This document shows, in pieces, positions 26,400-36,283 of a stretch of 64,000 nt of DNA (position 1 is its first letter; each line of letters opens with the position of its first letter). The notes beneath the pieces are model-generated. The model searched no databases and was not told the origin of the DNA. It saw only the letters and a program-made list of their open reading frames with translations. Position numbers and translations under genes: made by a program. The stretch spans positions 1 through 64,000 of the forward strand of contig NZ_SLZR01000015.1 in the NCBI RefSeq assembly GCF_004341165.1, given 5' to 3'. The stretch is from Reinekea marinisedimentorum (GTDB lineage Bacteria > Pseudomonadota > Gammaproteobacteria > Pseudomonadales > Natronospirillaceae).

Positions 26400-26723
26400 T
26401 TAATCTCTTTCTGGGTAGAGTTCGTAAAGCTGACCGTCTATCCAGATGCGTTCAGCCTTCATCAGCTTCTCGGTAATATCGGCAGAAGGCTCACCTTCAA
26501 TCTTCACCTCAACATCAACGGCCAAATCACCCTCTTCAAGGCCTGCCCGCGCATTGCGGTATGGCTGACCCACTTCCACCGTCCACACCTCCTGTTCGGC
26601 CCGCACCTTCAACACGCCATGAGGATTACCCAGCTTAACGTCGGTAATAATGCCGGTGAGCTCAATGTTATCGCCGGTTGTCCAGCGCCAGCCATGATGA
26701 GCCGATGCCAGAGAGAACAGCAT
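26400..26723 (-). CDS. DUF6152-like exported protein, start uncertain
   Basis: 107 residues from ATG 26723. The body has the DUF6152 hallmarks: AHHGWRW at the mature N terminus, ITDVKLGNPHGVLKV and VGQPYRNARAGL. The signal peptide looks short because the frame stays open upstream and reads SSEKLLITAVSLMLFSLASA, a full signal peptide. However, no ATG, GTG or TTG stands at its head, although AGGAAG lies at the right place. Either a rare start is used or the original start codon was lost. It is the first gene of a pair with the DUF6644-like gene. Confidence 0.75.
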   Translation of the reverse strand: MLFSLASAHHGWRWTTGDNIELTGIITDVKLGNPHGVLKVRAEQEVWTVEVGQPYRNARAGLEEGDLAVDVEVKIEGEPSADITEKLMKAERIWIDGQLYELYPERD

Positions 26724-26832
26724 CAGAGATACAGCGGTGATCAGTAGTTTTTCGCTTGAACGTAATGAAGCTTCCTGTGGGTTAGCCTTTTATAGACAGG
26801 TTCGGGTTCGGGAAGTTGCAAAGCAATATAGG

Positions 26833-27504
26833 CTATTTCAGGCGAGCTGCACCCGCGATGGACAGAACGTCCGTAGCCAGCCGCTGCGGGCAAGTGCTGT
26901 AGTCTGCGGTATGTTTATTAGGTTGGCTGGTAACCCAGACAGTCGCCATCCCTACCTTCGCGGCGCCTTCTATATCCGCTATTTCAGAGTCACCCACCAT
27001 GAGCGCCTCTTTTGGATCTACCCCCAGCTTTGCCAATACGGCTTCAAACGCAAGACTGCAGGGTTTTCGATAGCCAATCGCACTCGACCAGACAATCGCA
27101 TCAAAATATTTTGCCAAACCTCTGTGTTCAAGGTCTTTTTGGAATATCTCATATGGACCGGTGACGTTAGAAAGCAACCCTAACTTCATACCCCTATGCT
27201 TTAGCTCTGAAAGCAATTCGGGGATGCCTTGAAAGGTCTGATTCAAACTACAAAATCTTTCTAAATGCTGCCGCCCTAATTCTTCCTGAAAGGCTAATCC
27301 AGCTGCAGCAAAACAGCGATCCCAAATAACCTTCCAATCGGGTTGTTCCTGCTGATCAGGTTTATATAGCGCAGCAATCTCAGCCTCAATACTTTCACCA
27401 ATAACAATGGCTTTATCGACATCAACAACTGCTTTAAGTGCTTCAGCTAATGAAGCGGATTGAGCCAGCGTGTTGCCGAAGTCGAAAACAATTGCTTTGT
27501 ACAT
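26833..27504 (-). CDS. HAD-family hydrolase
   Basis: 223 residues. Motif I begins with FDFGNTLAQS near the N terminus (the nucleophile D8 and D10 replaced by G), motif II is LLSNVTG, the motif III lysine is in GYRKPCSL, and motif IV is MVGDSEIADIEGA. Because the second aspartate of motif I (DxD) reads DFG, phosphatase activity is less certain; a true DxD is absent. It heads the low-GC minus-strand cluster. The substrate is unknown. Confidence 0.82.
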   Translation of the reverse strand: MYKAIVFDFGNTLAQSASLAEALKAVVDVDKAIVIGESIEAEIAALYKPDQQEQPDWKVIWDRCFAAAGLAFQEELGRQHLERFCSLNQTFQGIPELLSELKHRGMKLGLLSNVTGPYEIFQKDLEHRGLAKYFDAIVWSSAIGYRKPCSLAFEAVLAKLGVDPKEALMVGDSEIADIEGAAKVGMATVWVTSQPNKHTADYSTCPQRLATDVLSIAGAARLK

Positions 27505-27561
27505 AGATTTTTATCTCTATTTAAGAATGACGAGGAAAGATAATTGTCTACTTCCACAGCC

Positions 27562-28140
27562 TTAGCAGCTCATTTTGTACTGAACGCCATTTTTAAGAAT
27601 AAAAATCTCATTATTTTTATGGCTAAGTGCTGGCATTTCGCATGGATCAATACCTAAATAAGCACCCCGTATAACTTTGCTCATCATTTCGTGTATTGTT
27701 ACAACAAAACTTCTATCTTTGGCCAATGTATTCAACCATTTAGTGGCTCTGTACATAATGCATGAGTAACTTTCACCCGCTGGAATGATGTAGTTCCATT
27801 TGTCAGCCAGCCTTTGATTCCATTCGTCGGCTCTATCTAGTTTTACTTCCAGCTTTGTTAGCCCTTCCCACGCTCCGAAGGAATGCTCCTTCAACAGAGG
27901 GTTTAACTCGACTGCACCACGATAACCAAGCACCTTCGCAATAATTGAAGATGTTTCAACAGCTCGACCCAGAGGGCTTGATACCATTCTAAATTCAGTT
28001 TTCTGAACGAGCTCTTTGACACCTAAAGCGACTGATTTTGCCTGAAACCTCCCTTTTTCGGTTAAAGCAGAATCTTTCCAGCCCTGAAATTGACCCAATT
28101 GATTCCATTCCGTTTCTCCATGCCGCGTTATGACTATCAA
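27562..28140 (-). CDS. histidine phosphatase family protein (phosphoglycerate mutase-like)
   Basis: 192 residues with the RHGETEWN catalytic motif at the N terminus (phosphorylated His), SPLGRAVETS for the second arginine, the glutamate in LKEHSFGAWEG and the distal IHEMMSKV in place of the usual HG. The start is TTG at 28140; no ATG or GTG fits, and AAGGAGG lies four bases upstream. It has the general look of a small-metabolite phosphatase. Composition is AT-rich compared with the flanking chromosome. Confidence 0.85.
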   Translation of the reverse strand: MIVITRHGETEWNQLGQFQGWKDSALTEKGRFQAKSVALGVKELVQKTEFRMVSSPLGRAVETSSIIAKVLGYRGAVELNPLLKEHSFGAWEGLTKLEVKLDRADEWNQRLADKWNYIIPAGESYSCIMYRATKWLNTLAKDRSFVVTIHEMMSKVIRGAYLGIDPCEMPALSHKNNEIFILKNGVQYKMSC

Positions 28141-28244
28141 AAATCCTCCTTTCTAAGACATAGAATAAGGCACATAGGCGCTGGGACTTTCCCCAAAAAA
28201 TACTGATACCCGTATTAGCCAGTTTGGGACAATATCCACGCCAA

Positions 28245-28568
28245 TCAATCTAAGGAGCTCGGTGATTCCAGATATTTTAACCACTTTCTTTTAAATGCTT
28301 TCTCTAAATCAACGCTTTGGCTCCTTGCAGTCAGCAATGCCATCCCGATCACATCCGTCAGTTCATCTTCCATGCTTTGTCTCAGTTCGAGGCTTGATTC
28401 TCCGTCTAAACGAGCCTTGCCTGCACATTTCAGATAGCTCTGCATCAACTCGCCTAACTCTTCAGTAAGCTTCATCATGTACCAATCGGGGGTTCGTTCA
28501 ATGCCAAATTTACGAGCATACCCCTCAGATATTTCTTCAAGATCATCCATCAATCTATTTAAATTCAA
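28245..28568 (-). CDS. MazG-like nucleotide pyrophosphohydrolase
   Basis: 107 residues, all helical, with the MazG/HisE-type metal site EELGELMQ (about 36-43) and EDELTDVIG (about 67-75), i.e. the ExxE...ExxD pattern. It should cleave nucleoside triphosphates or similar to the monophosphate and PPi. The start is taken as TTG at 28568 because AGGAG lies six bases upstream; an ATG at 28550 is possible. It is one of several small metabolic genes in the low-GC cluster and may act in nucleotide clean-up. Confidence 0.8.
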   Translation of the reverse strand: MNLNRLMDDLEEISEGYARKFGIERTPDWYMMKLTEELGELMQSYLKCAGKARLDGESSLELRQSMEDELTDVIGMALLTARSQSVDLEKAFKRKWLKYLESPSSLD

Positions 28569-28646
28569 CGTAGGCTCCTAATTACCTTGGTACAAAGACG
28601 AAATTTAATTGAATAGCGTTTTGGTGCACACGAAGAGTAAACTTTT

Positions 28647-29072
28647 CTACTTTAAAGCATAATATACATTCGTCTCACCTAATTTAAAATCAAGGTTTAT
28701 AAATAACAAATTAGCCGCATCATTGGTAGGACTCGTGCGCAAATAGAGTTCATCAAATTCATTTACAACACAGTATTTCACTACTTCATTTACCAAACTT
28801 GTCGCCACTCCAAAACCACGAAATTGATCTATAGCAAAAATCTCTGTCAACTCAGCATCAGCAGTCTCATAACAAAAAGAATGCTTTACATCGATGCAGG
28901 CAAACCCGGCCAACTCATCATTAACCAGAGCCACAAAGACTTTTTCAGATAAGTTTCTTTCTAAAGACCTAACCACATGCGTAGCCGATACTCTGACTCT
29001 ATTAAACATGTAGTTCAAATCCGATAAACCCTGAGCGCCTTCTGATTTAGCTAACCGAATAAAAATAGTCAT
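28647..29072 (-). CDS. GNAT-family N-acetyltransferase
   Basis: About 141 residues from ATG 29072 (MTIFIRLAKSEG); a GTG nine bases upstream is also possible. It has the GNAT core: LAGFACIDV for beta4, ELTEIFAIDQFRGFGVATSLVNEVV with the acetyl-CoA loop QFRGFGVA, and LRTSPTNDAANLLFINLDFKLGE at the C terminus. Complete and apparently intact. The substrate is unknown. It lies just upstream of the MazG-like gene on the same strand. Confidence 0.82.
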   Translation of the reverse strand: MTIFIRLAKSEGAQGLSDLNYMFNRVRVSATHVVRSLERNLSEKVFVALVNDELAGFACIDVKHSFCYETADAELTEIFAIDQFRGFGVATSLVNEVVKYCVVNEFDELYLRTSPTNDAANLLFINLDFKLGETNVYYALK

Positions 29073-29136
29073 TGTATACACCTGTACTTTGGCAATAACT
29101 GAAGCAATGCTTAGCTAATAACCCATTGCGGAGAAC

Positions 29137-29622
29137 CTAAAAGTCTACTTTCATTTTTTCGTTATATGTCATGAACCCAGATTTAAGAAATGCATTCTTT
29201 GCGTCGGAATTATTCGACCATACATCGAGCTCAAGCCGAGAAAACCCACTTTGCACGGCCAACTCTTTTGCCCGTACCAATAGCTGTTGAAAAACACCCT
29301 GCCCCCTATGGTTTTCAAGCACACAGACCTGCTCGATAAAAGCACACTTACGCTCTTGCATAAGATCGTTTTTTTGGCGAAACCTTTTTCGCAGCAAAAG
29401 ATAACCAACAACCGTACCCCGCCACTGTGCCACAAGAACGACTGAATCATTATCTTTTAATTTCGAAAACCAAAAGCTCTTAAAGACTTCTTCACTGGCG
29501 CTGCAGAAAAGCGAGGGCTCAATTTCTACATGAACATCGTGCACTTCGCGGTTCAATGCCACCAATTGATTAAGGTCTGCTGTGTTAGCGGCTCTTATTT
29601 TCATACTAGGTTTTCCATCCAT
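29137..29622 (-). CDS. GNAT-family N-acetyltransferase
   Basis: 161 residues. An N-terminal MKIRAANTADLNQLVALNREVHDVH, strand VVGYLLLRKRF, acetyl-CoA loop VLENHRGQGVFQQLL and LELDVWSNNSDAKNAFLKSGFMTYNEKM cover a full GNAT fold. ATG 29622 has AAGGTG eight bases upstream; ATG 29604 is an alternative. It is a separate acetyltransferase from its neighbour at 28647, without close likeness. AT-rich. Confidence 0.83.
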   Translation of the reverse strand: MDGKPSMKIRAANTADLNQLVALNREVHDVHVEIEPSLFCSASEEVFKSFWFSKLKDNDSVVLVAQWRGTVVGYLLLRKRFRQKNDLMQERKCAFIEQVCVLENHRGQGVFQQLLVRAKELAVQSGFSRLELDVWSNNSDAKNAFLKSGFMTYNEKMKVDF

Positions 29623-29735
29623 AGCTGTCGCACCTTAAAAATCATTCACTCAAACTGGCGTAGCCCCCTTATCAGGCAAGATATACTGAACTGCCGACCA
29701 CTGTTTGTAAACGCCATGCAGCCTATCGTAGAGGT

Positions 29736-29777
29736 CATTCAATTATCCCTAAGATGAACGTCAAAATATCGCCTTCT
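29736..29777 (+). repeat. 42-bp direct repeat, left copy
   Basis: Matches 30970-31011 at 36 of 42 bases in the same orientation. The two copies bracket the toxin-antitoxin remnant and a small gene, as if the segment between were inserted or the edge duplicated. The right copy lies in the dps upstream region. Confidence 0.65.
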
Positions 29778-29797
29778 GAACAGCCACACCTCCACAT

Positions 29798-29816
29798 GTA
29801 CGGGATCATGCCGTAC
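29798..29816. promoter_or_regulatory. palindrome upstream of the TacA-like remnant
   Basis: GTACGG-(7)-CCGTAC, 60 bp before the antitoxin-like ATG, with TATATTA further on as a possible -10. Antitoxins of this family repress their own operons from palindromes in this position, so this may be the old operator. Confidence 0.4.
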
Positions 29817-29875
29817 AAACTAGGTAGCAATGGTATATTAACTTCACCGCGTAATTTAAGTCTGAGGTATATGAA

Positions 29876-30394
29876 ATGGCTACGTCACGCATAGATATGA
29901 GAATAAATGGAGAGCTTAAAGCCTCTGCTGAAAAGGCTGCCGCTCTATAAGGTATGAAAAGCTTGACCGAGTATGTTGTGCGCCATAGGGAGGCTGGGAT
30001 CAGCAAAACCATTTTGCTCCCTGCAAGTGAAGATGAGTCGCAAACCTGCTGCTATTACACACTGACTCACTCAGAAATCAAACGAGAAGCCCTGCCAAAA
30101 TCTTTAGCGAAAAGGCTCCCATTTTACCCTATCCCCGTTATGTTGATTGCCCAATTTGCAGTCCATAAGAATTCTCAGAGGCAGGGGCTAGGCAAGATGA
30201 TGTTGATCAGGGCGCTGGAGCATGCGTACGAGATTAATAAATACCTGCCTTCCTTTGCTGTGATCGTGGACACCCTGGGTGATGGTGTTGAAAGCTTTTA
30301 TGCACAATATGACTTTCAAAAACTGAATATTCACAGTCACAGAACCCGGCTGTTCCTGCCAATGAAGACTGTGGCGCAGTTATGCGAGGTTTAG
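29876..30394 (+). pseudogene. decayed TacA/TacT-type toxin-antitoxin fusion
   Basis: Reading from ATG 29876 gives MATSRIDMRINGELKASAEK, the ribbon-helix-helix N terminus of a DUF1778 (TacA) antitoxin. An in-frame TAA follows (the family has LLGMKSLTEYVVR; here the second Leu codon is TAA). The same frame then goes on GMKSLTEYVVRHREAGISKTI, passing directly into a GNAT toxin (TacT-like: PIPVMLIAQFAVHKNSQRQGLGKMMLIRAL, then FYAQYDFQKL). So the antitoxin C terminus and the toxin's first ~35 residues are missing. One nonsense mutation plus one internal deletion explain it. The piece from 29954 (146 codons) could be translated but should not be a working toxin. Confidence 0.8.
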
Positions 30395-30484
30395 CTTTAT
30401 CCGATCAAAACCCCAAGCCAGAGTACGTTCTTTAGCCAGTTGATTTAAGTCTTCGCGCTTGGCTGTCCTTATAATCACAAACAT
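30380..30484 (-). pseudogene. N-terminal scrap of a GNAT acetyltransferase
   Basis: ATG 30484 opens 34 codons beginning MFVIIRTAKREDLNQLAKER, which reads like the first strand and helix of a GNAT protein (compare MKIRAANTADLNQL at 29604). It stops at once where it meets the 3' end of the toxin remnant. Probably a truncated gene. The fragment is short and the assignment tentative. Confidence 0.4.
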
Positions 30485-30518
30485 TCCGTTTCATCTATAC
30501 CGTAGGGGCACTCATCCA

Positions 30519-30800
30519 CTAACGAACTGTGACGCCCTCAACCTCCATAACTGAATTGACGTTAGCTCTCTCGATAATCTTCAACACCGTCGTTTGAATC
30601 AATTCGCTTTCCCGTATCTCGGTGTCACAAGAGAAGCGTTCCTCCTGCGCAGGTTCACCTTCGGCCATGGTAAACTGAACGACAACCTCCGTTGCGCAAT
30701 CTTTGGAACTGCCGTAGTAGGCTAACGTGATCATTGGGTAACCATTGAAGCCTTTGTTGACTTGTTTCGCGATTCGCTTTTTCGCCTTGTCTAAATTCAT
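30519..30800 (-). CDS. conserved-looking small protein of unknown function
   Basis: 93 residues, mixed alpha/beta, beginning MNLDKAKKRIAKQVNKGF and containing YPMITLAYYGSSKDCATEVVVQF. Two cysteines (SKDCATE and RFSCDTE) are the only notable residues. There is no signal peptide or membrane segment. I do not recognise the family. AGGAAGCAGC lies before the ATG. It lies between the toxin-antitoxin wreck and the right 42-bp repeat. Confidence 0.65.
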   Translation of the reverse strand: MNLDKAKKRIAKQVNKGFNGYPMITLAYYGSSKDCATEVVVQFTMAEGEPAQEERFSCDTEIRESELIQTTVLKIIERANVNSVMEVEGVTVR

Positions 30801-30969
30801 GCTGCTTCCTTATCCGTTACTCAACCAGTAGGGGCAAGAGCAGCTTGCGCCTCAACACAGGCGGCTCTTTGATGCCGAAGTTCAACATACCATAACCAGA
30901 GGGTGTCCTCGCTACTCCGTTGCACATGTCTGTTAGAAAAAGGTAGCAGCGACCCGGACCTGCCGCCTG

Positions 30970-31011
30970 CATTCAATTTTCCCGAAGATTAACTTCAAAA
31001 TATCTCCTTTT
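30970..31011 (+). repeat. 42-bp direct repeat, right copy
   Basis: Partner of 29736-29777 (36 of 42 identical). It is 69 bp upstream of dps and may be part of the native dps control region, with the left copy the displaced edge. Confidence 0.65.
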
Positions 31012-31079
31012 ACTTAAAGTCGCGCCAAATAGACACTGTGTGGCATACATGAACGAGCCTAAACGGCAGGAGAATTCCA

Positions 31080-31550
31080 ATGACTGACATCGATATCGGC
31101 ATTGAGCAGAAGGACAGAATCAGCATTGCCGATGGCCTGAAGCGGCTGCTGGCAGACTCTTACACCCTGTACCTGATGACCCACAACTTCCACTGGAACG
31201 TGGTTGGCCCACAGTTCCGAGATTTACACCTCATGTTTGAAGAGCAATACACCGAGCTTGCCACGGCAGTCGACGATATTGCCGAGCGCATTCGTACGCT
31301 GGGCGTTTCGGTGCCGGGTACGTACCGGTCGTTTGCCACCCTGAGTGCGGTGAAAGAGGTGGAAGGCGTGCCCAGCGCTCAGGAGATGATCGTGATCCTC
31401 AGCAAAGCCAATGAACAGGTGGTTAAGACCGCGCGCAGCGTACTGAAAACGGCACAGCAAGGCGATGACGAATCGACCGCATCATTGGTTTCAGACCGCA
31501 TGCGGGTACACGAAAAAACCGCGTGGATGCTTAGAGCACTGACGCAATAA
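31080..31550 (+). CDS. dps: Dps-family DNA-binding ferritin-like protein
   Basis: 156 residues with the Dps ferroxidase ligands: [16 protein letters not shown] (H near 39) and [24 protein letters not shown] (the D and E of the intersubunit iron site). The length is standard. It stores iron and shields DNA during oxidative stress and starvation. GGCAGGAGAATTCC precedes the ATG. KatG follows 86 bp downstream on the same strand; the two defend against peroxide together, and OxyR control is likely but no site was identified with certainty. Confidence 0.92.
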   Translation: MTDIDIGIEQKDRISIADGLKRLLADSYTLYLMTHNFHWNVVGPQFRDLHLMFEEQYTELATAVDDIAERIRTLGVSVPGTYRSFATLSAVKEVEGVPSAQEMIVILSKANEQVVKTARSVLKTAQQGDDESTASLVSDRMRVHEKTAWMLRALTQ

Positions 31551-31567
31551 CACAAATTTCATTTTAG

Positions 31568-33814
<2,247 letters not shown>

Positions 33815-33841
33815 AAGTTAACGCTATAACGCAAAACAACA

Positions 33842-33861
33842 AGGGCAGCATGCGCTGCCCT
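33842..33861 (+). terminator. hairpin after katG (proximal copy)
   Basis: AGGGCAGC-ATGC-GCTGCCCT forms a perfect 8-bp stem 27 bp after the katG stop, but no T-run follows. A degenerate second copy (16 of 20 bases the same) lies at 34038-34057, followed by a T-rich run. The 173-bp element lies between the two. Confidence 0.6.
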
Positions 33862-33863
33862 CA

Positions 33864-34036
33864 GGTTGTCGATAAACCCCGACGACAAAAAGGTATCGCT
33901 TAAATGGACCGCTGCAAGTATCGCCGGAATGCCGGACCACCTGATACGCTCGACGAAAACATCCATGTTTTCGACGTCCATTTAAGCGATACCTTTTCAT
34001 CGTCTCGAAGATTGTGGCAGCTTTGTCATCAATCTG
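33864..34036. mobile_element. structured 173-bp repeat element, copy A
   Basis: 161 of 173 bases match 58344-58516 without indels. A 22-bp perfect outer stem (33888-33909 with 33976-33997) encloses two inner hairpins. One is CGAAAACAT-CC-ATGTTTTCG (33954-33973). The other is GTATC/GATAC around CCGG-AATG-CCGG. It has no coding capacity. It sits between duplicated hairpins after katG. It looks like a MITE-like or REP-like non-autonomous element. The rest of the gap to 34264 shows no gene. Confidence 0.8.
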
Positions 34037-34264
34037 AAAGGCAACATTCGCTGCTCTTCTCTTTTCTGCCTACCAACCGTAGCGCAGCTATCCTACCAAT
34101 GCATAAAACGCCTTATTTACTCTAAAGATATCGTTCGATACGCGAACTGGCTCTAAGAAATTACCGAATCTGCTTTGGCATTGCCGACCGCTTTAATACA
34201 GTGATTGACGGGTCAGTTATGACCTAAACCAATAAAAATAAATCACCAATAGGATTCACAGCAA

Positions 34265-34981
34265 ATGAAAACCTTTCCACTCTTAGCCCGAAGAAGTTTG
34301 ATATTCGCTTGCAGTCTCACCCTGGTTTCGGCGGCATTCGCCGGAAGCTTCTCTGATGTCACCTGGACACAGGATTACAGCAACAGCCCTACACAGGATA
34401 CAAGCGGCAGTGGCACCACGCCCAGCACCAGCGGCGCCACAAACAGTATGGATACCTATACCTTCATCATCAGCACCAGCGACAGCAGCACAACACAGCG
34501 CCAGGAATGGAAGTACGAACGTCGCTCCGGTTTGATGGCCATGACCGTCTATTTCAAAATCAATTCTGACTACAGTGACGATTTCGACAAGATAGGCATC
34601 GCCCAAAACCATGATGATCAAACCGGTTCCGAAGGTGTATTCGCCATCTATCAGGTGCGTAAAAACGGCAGCAATTGGGAGTTCGGCGTACAGGGTGACA
34701 CCACCGATGCCAGCAACAGTTACAGTACCTTTGATACCGTCGAAATTGAGCTGGACACCTGGTACAAGCTGCGAGTCCGCTCTTATGTCGGCGGCGTTGA
34801 TGATTCTTATGAAAACGGCCGGCTGATAGATTCTTCCACCGGCGAAATACTTTGGGAAGAAAACATTGAGGGCGGCGGTGACGACGAGGGCTACTACAAA
34901 ATTGGCGCCTACAAGCTGACCGACGGTTACGGCCCAATCAGCATCAGTTATAAAAATATTCAGTTCTGGGAAGGTGAATAA
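34265..34981 (+). CDS. secreted protein with probable beta-sandwich (polysaccharide lyase-like) fold
   Basis: 238 residues with a signal peptide (cleavage after SAAFAG, about 27) and a low-complexity Ser/Thr/Gly linker (to about 60). A single domain rich in beta strands follows. Stretches such as RQEWKYERRSG, GVFAIYQVRKNG, DTWYKLRVRSY and GYYKIGAYKL recall concanavalin-like lyases of alginate or glucuronan type. No catalytic residues can be assigned with confidence. It stands alone. AATAGGATTCACAGCAA lies upstream. It may bind or cleave a polysaccharide. Confidence 0.6.
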   Translation: MKTFPLLARRSLIFACSLTLVSAAFAGSFSDVTWTQDYSNSPTQDTSGSGTTPSTSGATNSMDTYTFIISTSDSSTTQRQEWKYERRSGLMAMTVYFKINSDYSDDFDKIGIAQNHDDQTGSEGVFAIYQVRKNGSNWEFGVQGDTTDASNSYSTFDTVEIELDTWYKLRVRSYVGGVDDSYENGRLIDSSTGEILWEENIEGGGDDEGYYKIGAYKLTDGYGPISISYKNIQFWEGE

Positions 34982-35116
34982 CAGGCCTTAAGCAAACTGG
35001 CAGCTGGTAACCTTGGTGTGGAACACGCGCGATGTCCGCGAACTGTTCGCACAGAGTGCTGGCGGCCTGAATCGATTAAACGCCATTTAAAACAACAACA
35101 GTAACAGGTGGCAATC

Positions 35117-36175
35117 ATGATTAAAGAAATGATCGGTGGCATTGCCATCGGCACGCTGGTTTTCATGGCCGGGTATTTCTTCGGCCAACACCAACAACAA
35201 AGCCCCGTCGATGCAGCGGTCAAACCTTCGCTGTTTACGACCACAACCGCACAACCAGCAGCTGAACTGTGTAATACAGAAGCTAACATCACCCCTGTTC
35301 AAAGCAGCGCGGCCACTATACCGCTGGAGCCTGAGCAGACAGTCAGCCGGGATCAACAGACGCCTGCACAAACGACGGCCACAACTAACCTGAACGACGA
35401 TATCATCACTCTGCTGAACCGTTATCTGGCTGAAGCTTCCAACCGCGGTGATGACTACGAAGTGCTAGAGCGCCATCGGGATGAGCTGCAGTCTTTACTG
35501 ATGTATTCGGAGTTAAATCAGCAACGGCTTGCCGACTATATGCTGGACTTTTCAAGTCACAGCATCGAGTTCAACTACGCTCTGTCGCTGATCAAAAGCC
35601 TGCCAGAACAGCAAAAGCAAGCCTGGATCGGGGAGCTTATTTATTATGTCAGTGGGCAGACTGATGCGTTCCATCAATCCCAGTTTTTAGCTTTGGTTTC
35701 TGCCCAGCCCGATCAACGCAACGATCCCAACACCTTTAATGCGCTGGTCGATATCGCCGCCTATCAGGCGGTCACAGCAGAACACAAAAACCGGGCGGTC
35801 GATTTTTTAGACCCTTTCCGGCTTGACCCGGCAACAAAGAGCCAAATCGTTGCAAGCCTGCAGGATTCGCTCAACAGCCGAGATACCGATGACAACGACC
35901 GCGACCAGCTGTTCAGTAACCTGCTGAAGTTTTCCGGTGCCAATCAGAAACTGGAACTGGCGCAGAATTATTTAAACGCCAACGAAGCGCTTAGCATCCG
36001 ACAACGGATCATCAGCGCGATCAACGCCGGCACCATTAACCGCAGCGCAGAGCTGAAACTAAGTCTATTGGAGGTAGCCCTCGATGATTCAGATTCGCTG
36101 CAGGAAGCAGCCAAAGAAAGCCTGTTTAGCCACTTCGATTTGTCGAACGATGAATACGAATTACTAAACAGCTAA
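35117..36175 (+). CDS. membrane-anchored helical protein of unknown function
   Basis: 352 residues. ATG 35117 is favoured by ACAGGTGG five bases upstream; a GTG at 35108 is in frame. A membrane anchor (about 6-22) is followed by a Thr/Gln-rich linker (to about 98) and a C-terminal helical repeat domain with motifs such as SQIVASLQDSLNSRD and QRIISAINAGTINRSAELK. This suggests HEAT- or TPR-like repeats. The bulk should be periplasmic. I do not recognise a family. It is convergent with the solute-binding protein gene. Confidence 0.7.
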   Translation: MIKEMIGGIAIGTLVFMAGYFFGQHQQQSPVDAAVKPSLFTTTTAQPAAELCNTEANITPVQSSAATIPLEPEQTVSRDQQTPAQTTATTNLNDDIITLLNRYLAEASNRGDDYEVLERHRDELQSLLMYSELNQQRLADYMLDFSSHSIEFNYALSLIKSLPEQQKQAWIGELIYYVSGQTDAFHQSQFLALVSAQPDQRNDPNTFNALVDIAAYQAVTAEHKNRAVDFLDPFRLDPATKSQIVASLQDSLNSRDTDDNDRDQLFSNLLKFSGANQKLELAQNYLNANEALSIRQRIISAINAGTINRSAELKLSLLEVALDDSDSLQEAAKESLFSHFDLSNDEYELLNS

Positions 36176-36236
36176 GCCGGAAACCGGTGCGCAATCAGAG
36201 CAAACTTCAGTGCTCGTGCTGCGCACCGCATCCGGC
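36176..36236. terminator. compound hairpin between convergent genes
   Basis: GCCGGA/TCCGGC, then GGTGCGCA/TGCGCACC, then GAGCA/TGCTC nest into one long stem directly after the 352-codon gene. It faces the end of the solute-binding protein gene and could stop transcription from both sides. Confidence 0.6.
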
Positions 36237-36283
36237 AGGCTTTGAAAACAATAATAAGCCTCTTGTCTTTAAAACAACCGATT

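Noticed and set aside
29640-29730. 30-codon minus-strand frame reading LYDRLHGVYKQWSAVQYILP
   Set aside because: It could be a C-terminal gene scrap, but it is too short to assign and has no start context.
27500-31000. Chromosomal integron cassette array
   Set aside because: Gene content and uniform orientation fit, but I found no attC-like pairs (GTTRRRY/RYYYAAC with paired arms) in the gaps and no integrase.
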